Of a stretch of DNA of 5,258 bases, positions 1 through 5,258 are shown in pieces (within the stretch, counting starts at the first letter, position 1; each line of letters opens with the position of its first letter). The notes under the pieces are model-generated. The model did no database searches. It was not told where the DNA came from and saw only the letters and a program-made list of their open reading frames with translations. The DNA comes from Alphaproteobacteria bacterium (lineage in GTDB: Bacteria; Pseudomonadota; Alphaproteobacteria; RF32; CAG-977): the NCBI GenBank assembly GCA_017476085.1, contig JAFVEJ010000240.1:1-5258 (forward strand), written 5' to 3'. The translations under genes were made by a program, and so were the position numbers.

Positions 1-1
1 G

Positions 2-526
2 GCCGATGACGGTATTCCGCCGCAGCCGTTTGAAACGTTCTGCTACGATTCGGCTTTAACACAAGCCAAAATCGAAAATTTCAACATCGTTCCATATACA
101 TCCGTTTTACCGAAAGAATTATACAACAATATCGTTCCGGTCGATAAAGTAACCAAATACTTTAAACACGGCGCCGTTCTGGAAGTCATCATTGCGGGCA
201 ACGGCGCCTGCATCAGCGAACATCGAGCCATCGCTACCGGTGTCGGCATTTGCTGGGGCAAAGATAAAAACGGCGAACTGATCGGCGGTTGGGCCGCGGA
301 ATATGTCGAATATTTCCCGACCTATATCGATGATGAAATCGCCAAAGGCCACGCGGTAATGTGGTTGAACAAGTCATTGAATCACGAACTGGAACTGCGC
401 GACGTCGAAAAACACAGCGAATTCCAGATGTTCCACAATTATGTCAACATTACACAGCAGTTTGCTTACTGTCTGACGGCTTTGGGATTCTTGAATTTCG
501 AAACGGCGGATCCGGTCAAATTGTAA
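2..526 (+). CDS. aaxB: Pyruvoyl-dependent arginine decarboxylase, AaxB-like (5' end missing)
   Basis: The reading frame is open from the left edge (frame starting at base 2) to TAA at 524-526, giving 174 residues. The start codon lies outside the window. The family makes agmatine and CO2 from L-arginine using a pyruvoyl group formed by self-cleavage of the proenzyme, without PLP. The cleavage site is visible as VPYT-SVLP: Thr codon 98-100, Ser codon 101-103. The Ser would become the pyruvoyl N-terminus of the alpha chain (141 residues), and the 33 residues before it are the tail of the beta chain. Other family-like segments are [54 protein letters not shown] and the C-terminal [10 protein letters not shown]. 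From memory of the Chlamydia enzyme (about 195 residues, cleavage at Thr52/Ser53), about 19 N-terminal residues are missing. No frameshift is seen. The downstream antiporter gene fits an arginine-to-agmatine role. The aaxB symbol is by resemblance; a divergent pyruvoyl-dependent ArgDC of another subfamily is the alternative. Confidence 0.9.
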   Translation, partial: ADDGIPPQPFETFCYDSALTQAKIENFNIVPYTSVLPKELYNNIVPVDKVTKYFKHGAVLEVIIAGNGACISEHRAIATGVGICWGKDKNGELIGGWAAEYVEYFPTYIDDEIAKGHAVMWLNKSLNHELELRDVEKHSEFQMFHNYVNITQQFAYCLTALGFLNFETADPVKL

Positions 527-533
527 TCGCATC

Positions 534-575
534 AAAGCGGTGCCGTTTCTTCACGGTGCCGCTTTTTTCTTTTTT
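534..575 (+). terminator. Intrinsic terminator between aaxB-like and aaxC-like genes
   Basis: The 5' arm is AAAGCGGTGCCGT (534-546), the loop TTCTTC (547-552), and the 3' arm ACGGTGCCGCTTT (553-565). The arms pair along all 13 positions in RNA if two G-U wobbles (541-558 and 542-557) are counted. The T-rich tail TTTTTTCTTTTTT (563-575) follows directly. On the opposite strand the two wobbles become A/C mismatches, so the element is best suited to the plus strand. It starts 8 bases after the aaxB-like stop codon, and its tail abuts the ribosome binding site of the next gene. Confidence 0.8.
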
Positions 576-580
576 AAGGA
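576..580 (+). promoter_or_regulatory. Ribosome binding site of the antiporter gene
   Basis: AAGGA lies 9 bases before the ATG at 590 and supports that start. It begins on the base after the T tract of the terminator. A transcript ending at the terminator would therefore lack the site, while a read-through transcript would carry it. Confidence 0.7.
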
Positions 581-589
581 TATAACCAA

Positions 590-2047
590 ATGGCACAACA
601 ACAAACTGCAACAAAAAAACTGGGCTTGATCGCTCTGGCCAGCGTTGTCATCAGCTCTATGATCGGCGGAGGCATTTACAGTCTGCCGCAAAACATGGCC
701 GCCGGAGCTTCGGTCGGCGCCGTCCTGATCGCCTGGCTGATCACCGGAATCGGCATGTATTTTCTGGCCAATTCCTTTCGCATTCTTTCAGATGTAAGAC
801 CCGACCTTACAGCGGGGATTTATATGTATGCCCGCGAAGGTTTCGGTCCGTTTATGGGCTTTACAATCGGATGGGGATATTGGCTTTGTCAGATTTTCGG
901 AAACGTCGGATACGCCGTCATCACGATGGACGCGCTGAACTACTTTTTTCCGCCGTATTTCCAGGGCGGCAACAATCTGTATTCCATTATCGGCGGTTCT
1001 TTTTTGATCTGGTTTTTTAATTTCATCGTCCTGCGCGGCGTACAGCAAGCCAGCTTTATCAACACAATCGCAACGGTATTTAAAATTCTGCCTTTGCTTT
1101 TGTTCATTTTGATTCTGGCCGTCGTTTTCAAAGCGCATCAATTTGAAACGGATTTCTGGGGTAATTTGACAAGTCACGGACATGCCTCTTTAGGCTCTGT
1201 TCCCGAACAGATCAAAAGCACAATGTTAGTGACACTGTGGTCATTTATCGGAATTGAAGGGGCCGTCGTCCTGTCCGATAAAGCCGAAAGCAAGGCCGAA
1301 GTCGGACAAGCAACCTTCATCGGATTTTTAGGCTGTTTGATCATTTACGTTCTGCTGTCCGTTCTGCCCTATGGCTTCATGAGTCAGGCGGAGCTTGCCG
1401 CCGTCCCCAATCCGTCCACGGCGGGCGTTTTGGAAGCCGTTGTCGGCAAATGGGGCAGCTGGCTGATGAATATCGGATTGCTGATTGCCGTCTTAGCCAG
1501 CTGGCTGGCTTGGACGATGATCACTGCGGAAATTCCTTTTGCAGCTGCTCAAAACGGCACTTTTCCGAAAGTTTTTGCCGAAGAAAACGAACATAAATCA
1601 CCGGCCGTTTCTTTATGGGTAACCAGCGGATTGATGCAGCTGGCAATCCTGATGGTTTATTTTTCCAACAACGCATGGAATACGATGCTGTCGATTACTG
1701 GCGTCATGGTTTTGCCCGCGTACCTGTCAAGCATTGCCTATTTGTGGAAATTGTGCGAAGACGGAGAATATCCGCAAAATGCCGCCGTACCGCGTTCCGC
1801 AGCTCTGATTTGTTCTATATTGGGATCGATTTACGCGTTATGGCTGATTTACGCGGCGGGACTGAAATATATGTTGATGGCGGTTTTGTTCCTGACCGTC
1901 GGCATCCCCGTTTTTATCTGGTCGCGCCGACAGAACAATCCGCAGGAAAGGACCTTTACGCATCGGGAACTGTGGTTCGCCGGGTTAATGGTTGTAACCT
2001 CATTGATTACAATGTTCCTGTTCTATCGGGGAATCCTGTCCGCCTAA
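590..2047 (+). CDS. aaxC: Arginine/agmatine antiporter, APC family (AaxC/ArcD-like)
   Basis: This is a 485-residue inner-membrane protein of the amino acid-polyamine-organocation superfamily. About 12 hydrophobic segments run from residue 12 to 480. TM1 carries the glycine-rich substrate-backbone motif [15 protein letters not shown] (22-36). TM6 carries [13 protein letters not shown] (215-227). Its Trp217-Ser218 correspond, from memory of AdiC, to the Trp202-Ser203 region that contacts bound arginine. Length and overall pattern fit the ArcD/AaxC branch (about 480 residues) rather than AdiC (about 445). Branch members exchange arginine for ornithine (ArcD, deiminase pathway) or agmatine (AaxC, decarboxylation). 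The adjacent pyruvoyl-dependent arginine decarboxylase favours arginine/agmatine exchange; that specificity is an inference from context. The ATG at 590 is supported by AAGGA 9 bases upstream and a short polar N-terminus before TM1. The gene has no obvious promoter of its own, because a terminator fills most of the 63-base gap upstream. Its expression probably depends on read-through or on a promoter inside the decarboxylase gene. Confidence 0.88.
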   Translation: MAQQQTATKKLGLIALASVVISSMIGGGIYSLPQNMAAGASVGAVLIAWLITGIGMYFLANSFRILSDVRPDLTAGIYMYAREGFGPFMGFTIGWGYWLCQIFGNVGYAVITMDALNYFFPPYFQGGNNLYSIIGGSFLIWFFNFIVLRGVQQASFINTIATVFKILPLLLFILILAVVFKAHQFETDFWGNLTSHGHASLGSVPEQIKSTMLVTLWSFIGIEGAVVLSDKAESKAEVGQATFIGFLGCLIIYVLLSVLPYGFMSQAELAAVPNPSTAGVLEAVVGKWGSWLMNIGLLIAVLASWLAWTMITAEIPFAAAQNGTFPKVFAEENEHKSPAVSLWVTSGLMQLAILMVYFSNNAWNTMLSITGVMVLPAYLSSIAYLWKLCEDGEYPQNAAVPRSAALICSILGSIYALWLIYAAGLKYMLMAVLFLTVGIPVFIWSRRQNNPQERTFTHRELWFAGLMVVTSLITMFLFYRGILSA

Positions 2048-2062
2048 AAAATTTTCCAACAT

Positions 2063-2092
2063 AAACGGCGAAGTTTTCTTCGCCGTTTTTTT
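2063..2092 (+). terminator. Strong intrinsic terminator after the antiporter gene
   Basis: There is a perfect 11-bp stem, AAACGGCGAAG (2063-2073) and CTTCGCCGTTT (2078-2088), with a TTTT loop and a run of seven T (2086-2092). It starts 16 bases after the antiporter stop codon and closes the arginine block. Confidence 0.92.
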
Positions 2093-2094
2093 AC

Positions 2095-2130
2095 TTTACG
2101 ATACAAGGGTGAAAGTGATAACTTTATATT
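2095..2130 (+). promoter_or_regulatory. Possible promoter of the CNNM/CBS gene
   Basis: The 63 bases between the terminator and the next start codon must hold any dedicated promoter for this gene. A weak sigma70-like pair is visible: TTTACG (2095-2100) and TAACTT (2119-2124), 18 bases apart. TATATT at 2125-2130 is an alternative -10. Neither matches the consensus well, so the exact boxes are uncertain. The argument rests mainly on position, between a strong terminator and a gene. Confidence 0.3.
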
Positions 2131-2145
2131 AAGTGTTTCATTTTT

Positions 2146-2151
2146 AGAGGA
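2146..2151 (+). promoter_or_regulatory. Ribosome binding site of the CNNM/CBS gene
   Basis: AGAGGA lies 4 bases before the ATG at 2156. The spacing is short but usable. It supports this start, which is followed directly by a hydrophobic segment. Confidence 0.5.
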
Positions 2152-2155
2152 TTTT

Positions 2156-3235
2156 ATGGCTCTTTTAATTTTTCTGGTCGCTATGACGGTAGGCGTTTCT
2201 TTTTTATGCTCTCTTATGGAAGCTTCCCTGCTGTCAATCACCCCCAGTTATATTGCCCGTCTGGAAGAAGGCTCCCCGCGCCTTTATAAAAAAATATCTT
2301 ATTTAAAAGCGCATATTGACAAACCCTTGGCCGCCATTTTGATGCTGAACACAATCGCCAACACGGCCGGCGCGGCATGTATCGGCGCGCAAGTCGCTTC
2401 TGTTTTCGGATCACAATATATTGCATTGGCTTCTGCCATTATGACCGTTCTGATTTTGACGTGCAGTGAAATCATTCCCAAAACGATCGGCGCAACCTAC
2501 TGGCAAAAACTGATCGGCTTTTTGTGCTTTATGCTGAATTTTTTGCTGTTCGTTTTAAAACCATTTCTGAAACTGCTGGAAATGATTACGGCGCTGATCA
2601 CACCCAAGAACGCACCGAAAACCGATATCCGCGAAGAAATCAAAGCGCTGACCAAAATGGGGCGCACGGAAAAATTCCTGGATGACGACGAATACAATAT
2701 GATCTGCAACACGCTAAATCTGGAAGAAATCAAAGTTAAAGATTTGCTGACGCCGCGCAATGTCTGTGCCACGGTCACAGCCGGTATTTCTATCGGCGAA
2801 TTTATCGAAACGGCGACTCAACATTCTTTTTCCCGCTATCCGGTAATGAAAAACGAAGATGAAGAAGTCTTTATCGGTTATATTCACAAATCCGATATGC
2901 TTGGCAAAGACCCGACTTTAACTATCAACGATTCTATTCGTCCTTTATTGGAAATTGCCTCGACTTCAAACGTTGATTACGTTTTTACGGAAATGCTGCG
3001 CACGCATAACCATATTGGTGTCGTTTATGATGAATTAGGCACATGGCTGGGCATTGTTACGATGGAAGACGTTCTGGAAACGATTCTGGGACAGGAAATC
3101 CTTGATGAAACGGATAAAGTCATTGATATGCGAACCTATGCCAAGCTGATCTGGTCAAATAAAAAAGAAGCGGCTATGAGAAATAAAAAAGCGAAAATTA
3201 ATATTGTTGCGCCGCAGCAACCTACGGATAGCTGA
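2156..3235 (+). CDS. CNNM (DUF21) transmembrane protein with CBS-domain pair, CorB/hemolysin-like
   Basis: The protein has 359 residues. The N-terminal CNNM/DUF21 membrane domain (about 1-148) has hydrophobic stretches near 1-20, 57-80, 86-107 and 118-140. It carries the family's polar membrane motifs: SLMEAS (19-24), LNTIANT (64-70) and the SEIIPK segment (104-109), in a region where CorB/CorC structures bind Mg2+. An acidic linker follows, then two CBS domains: the first about 196-250, with LLTPRNV and SRYPVM, and the second about 258-312, ending DELGTWLGIVTMEDVLETILG and then QEILDETD. CBS pairs of this family bind ATP-Mg and regulate the membrane part. Family members are linked to Mg2+ (and Co2+) export or resistance; the old name 'hemolysin' is misleading. 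The chain ends with a Lys-rich tail (335-347) about 47 residues after CBS2, so the C-terminal CorC_HlyC domain of longer relatives is absent. The gene sits alone between a strong terminator and a convergent gene, which it overlaps by 14 bases. The exact substrate cannot be told from sequence. Confidence 0.87.
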   Translation: MALLIFLVAMTVGVSFLCSLMEASLLSITPSYIARLEEGSPRLYKKISYLKAHIDKPLAAILMLNTIANTAGAACIGAQVASVFGSQYIALASAIMTVLILTCSEIIPKTIGATYWQKLIGFLCFMLNFLLFVLKPFLKLLEMITALITPKNAPKTDIREEIKALTKMGRTEKFLDDDEYNMICNTLNLEEIKVKDLLTPRNVCATVTAGISIGEFIETATQHSFSRYPVMKNEDEEVFIGYIHKSDMLGKDPTLTINDSIRPLLEIASTSNVDYVFTEMLRTHNHIGVVYDELGTWLGIVTMEDVLETILGQEILDETDKVIDMRTYAKLIWSNKKEAAMRNKKAKINIVAPQQPTDS

Positions 3236-3256
3236 TTAAACAATATTGCTTTTTTT
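3200..3256 (+). terminator. Weak candidate terminator at the convergent gene junction
   Basis: A perfect 9-base inverted repeat, AATATTGTT (3200-3208) and AACAATATT (3239-3247), spans the stop codons of both convergent genes. A run of seven T follows two bases later (3250-3256). The stem is A/T-rich and the enclosed loop is 30 bases, with a competing small hairpin GTTGC/GCAAC (3206-3210, 3217-3221), so it would be weaker than the other terminators here. On the minus strand the repeat is followed by a T-rich stretch (complement of 3185-3190), so two-way use is conceivable. No better terminator for either gene is visible nearby. Confidence 0.35.
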
Positions 3257-3962
3257 CGTTCAGCCGGCCACAAACATGATGAATATTTTCCGCCCGCCCT
3301 TTAATATACAAGCGGATATATTTTCCTTTTTCCGGCAGCGTTACATGCGTTTCAACGGTTTTAAAAGATGCCAGTTCGGGAAATGTCTGCTTTAATTCCC
3401 GCCATCCTTTTTCTAATGTTTCCTGCGTATGATAAGACGCCAAATGCGCATAAAGAGGAGGCTCCTTTTTAACCGACGTTGTCATTTTAATCGGCTTTTC
3501 CGGCTTAATTTTCTTTGTTTTGACCGGAGGCAGCAAATCGTCTTCTGTCGGCAATTCATGATCAATTTCGCCTTTTAAATGCATCAGCTTTTTTTTCGCC
3601 AATTCGTTATCCTGCTCTGCGGCCCGCTGCAACCAGACAATCCCTTCTTCTTCGTTTCTGGGAATGCCTTCTCCGCGCAAATACATTACGCCCAAATTAT
3701 ATTGCGCCGTATCCAGACCGCCCTTTGCCGCCGTATAATACCAAAAAGCCGCTTGTGTTAAATCCTGCGGCACACCTTTCCCCCAGCGATACAAATGCGC
3801 GATATTGCGCTGAGCCGTTAAATCGCCCTCTTCAGCTGCCTGCCGCCAATAATCCAACGCCTTGTCATAATTGCCTTGGGCAAAAGCCTTCTGCCCGTCT
3901 TCAAAAGAGGCATAAACGGGAGAAACACAAAGAAGAAACAAAAAAAACAAAAGAGTTCTCAT
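3222..3962 (-). CDS. Secreted Sel1-like repeat protein with C-terminal SPOR domain
   Basis: The protein has 246 residues. The N-terminal signal peptide has a Leu/Phe-rich core (4-12) and an AXA-like site, VYA at 16-18, so the mature protein should be periplasmic. About three Sel1/TPR-like helical repeats follow (about 19-53, 54-88 and 89-125). Typical motifs are ALDYWRQAAEEGDLTAQ, YRWGKGVPQDL, AQYNLGVMYLRGEGI and WLQRAAEQ. A Lys/Pro-rich linker (131-168) leads to a SPOR-like domain (about 169-245): YAHLASYHTQ, KGWRELKQTFPEL, YIRLYIKGR, and a late Cys231/Cys241 pair common in this domain type. SPOR domains bind glycan strands stripped of peptide stems, often at the division site, and Sel1 repeats usually bind protein partners. 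A cell-wall adaptor or localisation role is inferred. The ATG overlaps the mltG stop codon as ATGA, which points to coupled translation and a shared mRNA. The 3' end overlaps the convergent CNNM gene by 14 bases. I do not recognise a named gene. Confidence 0.82.
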   Translation of the reverse strand: MRTLLFFLFLLCVSPVYASFEDGQKAFAQGNYDKALDYWRQAAEEGDLTAQRNIAHLYRWGKGVPQDLTQAAFWYYTAAKGGLDTAQYNLGVMYLRGEGIPRNEEEGIVWLQRAAEQDNELAKKKLMHLKGEIDHELPTEDDLLPPVKTKKIKPEKPIKMTTSVKKEPPLYAHLASYHTQETLEKGWRELKQTFPELASFKTVETHVTLPEKGKYIRLYIKGRAENIHHVCGRLNEKKQYCLISYP

Positions 3963-5258
3963 TTTTTATTTCTTCCTTTTTTATGTTTGGTTTTAACTTT
4001 AACCGGCGGCTTGGAAGTCGGAATTTTCTGCGGTTTTACTTCATCCGGCACAGGCAATTGAACAGCTGTTTCCGTCATTCTTTCAAGCGGAGAATCCTCT
4101 AAAACGTCTTCAATAATATCCAAAGACAAATTTTGCTGTTCCAACAGTTCCTCTTGTCTTTCATTTTCCTCCCGCTCAACAGTACCCTGCTCATTAACGA
4201 TATTTTTTTCAACGACTTCCGCTCCTTTTTCTTCAGGTCGGATTTTATTGGCCGTCTCCGCATTTTTTTGATATCTGGCCAAACGTTTTTGTTTGCGTAC
4301 TTTTTTCCAATTCAAAATATTGCGCCGATGTTCGTCAAAAGAACGCGCAAAAACATGCCCGCCCGTTCCGTCAGCTACAAAATAAATCTCATTCGTTTTT
4401 TGAGGATTTAAAACCGCCTGAACAGATTCACGCCCCGGATTGCAGATCGGCGCCGGCGGCAGTCCTTTATTCATATAAGTATTAAAAGGATGCGGAGTCC
4501 TTAAATCGCTGTGCGTCAAACGGCGCTTTAATTCCATAGTTCCGTTTGTTATGGCGTAAATCACCGTCGGATCAGTCTGGAGCCGCATCCCTTTGCGCAA
4601 ACGATTAATAAAGACTCCCGCGATTCTGGGACGTTCCGATCCGACAGACGTTTCTTTTTCAATAATCGACGCCAAAATCAAAGCTTCCTCTTTCGTTGTA
4701 TATGGCAAATCTTTATCACGATTTGGCCATAACTCGTCAATCGTCCGACGCATCCCGGCCATCATACGATCAACAATAACTTTGCGCGGCATACCATAGC
4801 TGAACACATACGTTTCCGGCAATAAAACCCCGTTTTCGGGAACTTCCGGCAAATCTCCGAACAATCCGGAAGTTTGGGCTAAAATATCAAAAATCTGTTT
4901 GCTGGTTTTTCCTTCAGGAATCGTAACGCGGCGAACTATCGTTTGCCCCGAAACCAAAATATCCAGAATTTCCTTAGCGCTGGCATGAGCCGGGATACGA
5001 TATTCACCCGCCTTTAAAAATGTCGATTTTCCGGAAAATCGCGCGGCCGCTTTAAAAACCGCAATGCTTTTCAGCAAGTTATTTTGTTTTAAACGCCGAG
5101 CTATCCGATTTAAATTTTCCCCCTTTTCCACTAAAACAACCGTGGATTCGGAAACGTCATTTTGCTCATACAGCAATGAATAGAAACTGAATACACTGCC
5201 GCCGAGAAGAAAAAACAGCGACAAGATGAAAATTCTTAAAATCAACCGCCCGCCGGCC
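3959..5258 (-). CDS. mltG: Endolytic murein transglycosylase MltG (YceG-like), 5' end probably outside window
   Basis: MltG is an inner-membrane enzyme that cuts nascent peptidoglycan strands and so sets glycan chain length. Residue numbers below count from the TTG at 5245-5243 (428 residues). A membrane anchor lies at about 2-24, a LysM-like domain at about 36-100 (VEKGENLNRIARRL, LKAGEYRIP), and the catalytic domain at about 105-315. ASIIEKET (192-199) contains Glu196, matching the catalytic glutamate of E. coli MltG (Glu218 in the same motif, from memory). Further family motifs are RLQTDPTVIYA (221-231), FNTYMNKGLPPAPICNPG (254-271) and YFVADGTGGHVFARS (288-302). The frame stays open upstream of TTG to the right edge, adding Ala-Gly-Gly-Arg. 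No Shine-Dalgarno-like site precedes the TTG at a normal distance, and no ATG lies near the N-terminus, so the true start is probably beyond the window. The charged, low-complexity tail (about 315-428) is much longer than in E. coli MltG (340 residues) and ends in a Lys/Arg-rich stretch. The gene overlaps the downstream Sel1/SPOR gene by four bases. Confidence 0.92.
   Translation of the reverse strand, partial: AGGRLILRIFILSLFFLLGGSVFSFYSLLYEQNDVSESTVVLVEKGENLNRIARRLKQNNLLKSIAVFKAAARFSGKSTFLKAGEYRIPAHASAKEILDILVSGQTIVRRVTIPEGKTSKQIFDILAQTSGLFGDLPEVPENGVLLPETYVFSYGMPRKVIVDRMMAGMRRTIDELWPNRDKDLPYTTKEEALILASIIEKETSVGSERPRIAGVFINRLRKGMRLQTDPTVIYAITNGTMELKRRLTHSDLRTPHPFNTYMNKGLPPAPICNPGRESVQAVLNPQKTNEIYFVADGTGGHVFARSFDEHRRNILNWKKVRKQKRLARYQKNAETANKIRPEEKGAEVVEKNIVNEQGTVEREENERQEELLEQQNLSLDIIEDVLEDSPLERMTETAVQLPVPDEVKPQKIPTSKPPVKVKTKHKKGRNKK
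3972..3978 (-). promoter_or_regulatory. Ribosome binding site of the Sel1/SPOR gene, inside the mltG 3' end
   Basis: On the minus strand AAGGAAG lies 9 bases before the ATG at 3962-3960, within the last codons of mltG (those encoding the Lys/Arg tail). It supports the ATGA overlap start and ties this gene's translation to that of mltG. Confidence 0.6.

Noticed and set aside
119..352. Minus-strand open frame opposite the decarboxylase gene
   Set aside because: It lies wholly antisense to a recognisable conserved enzyme, has no family resemblance and no convincing ribosome binding site.
361..585. Plus-strand open frame covering the end of the decarboxylase gene and the terminator
   Set aside because: It is a shifted frame of the decarboxylase gene and its C-terminal part is translated terminator hairpin and T tract.
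788..1183. 131-codon minus-strand open frame inside the antiporter gene
   Set aside because: It is antisense to clear transmembrane coding sequence; the Lys/Arg-rich product has no recognisable features.
1615..2064. 149-codon plus-strand open frame overlapping the antiporter gene
   Set aside because: It is a +1 shadow of the antiporter frame, which itself continues with normal membrane helices to its stop; the shadow product is Arg-rich and unlike any family I know.
3206..3221. Small GTTGC/GCAAC hairpin as a stand-alone regulatory element
   Set aside because: Only five base pairs inside coding sequence with no adjacent T tract; noted only as a competitor of the larger inverted repeat.
3725..4102. 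Plus-strand open frames opposite the Sel1/SPOR and mltG genes
   Set aside because: They are antisense to two well-supported genes and have no start signals or recognisable protein features.
4133..4411. Phe/Leu-rich plus-strand open frame resembling a small membrane protein
   Set aside because: The hydrophobic look comes from reading the Glu/Lys-rich MltG tail backwards (GAA and AAA codons become TTC and TTT); there is no independent support.
1..5258. GGCC at both ends of the window
   Set aside because: Four matching bases at each edge are too few to suggest a circular molecule or terminal repeats; both edges simply cut genes.

Overview
The window holds five protein-coding genes in two convergent blocks. 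Both ends of the window are cut through genes. The gene set and the architecture of the minus-strand pair suggest a Gram-negative, probably proteobacterial genome, and perhaps a host-associated alphaproteobacterium. Supporting signs are a MltG-type lytic transglycosylase whose active-site loop ends in a Pro-Ile-Cys-Asn-Pro-Gly motif, a secreted Sel1-repeat protein with a SPOR domain, and the absence of Gram-positive features. This taxonomic call is inference; there is no rRNA or other marker gene in the window.

Plus strand, 2-2047: the 3' part of a pyruvoyl-dependent arginine decarboxylase (AaxB-like) is followed by a 12-helix APC-family exchanger (AaxC-like). Together they look like the arginine-agmatine couple best known from Chlamydia. 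The antiporter would import arginine, the decarboxylase would convert it to agmatine while consuming a cytoplasmic proton, and agmatine would leave in exchange. The two genes are separated by only 63 bases. That gap contains a good intrinsic terminator hairpin whose T-rich tail runs straight into the ribosome binding site of the antiporter gene. A second, strong terminator closes the pair at 2063-2092.

Plus strand, 2156-3235: a CNNM/CorB-type (DUF21) membrane protein with a CBS-domain pair, probably involved in Mg2+ transport or homeostasis. It lacks the C-terminal CorC/HlyC domain found in longer relatives. It has its own short upstream region after the terminator.

Minus strand, 5258-3222: mltG (endolytic murein transglycosylase with a long charged C-terminal tail) overlaps by four bases (ATGA) the start of a gene for a secreted Sel1-repeat/SPOR protein. 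This is a likely translationally coupled cell-wall pair. Its last 14 bases overlap, tail to tail, the end of the CNNM gene. A weak inverted repeat at this junction may serve as a terminator.

I see no mobile element, CRISPR array, tRNA, rRNA or riboswitch. No gene-free stretch exceeds about 110 bases.
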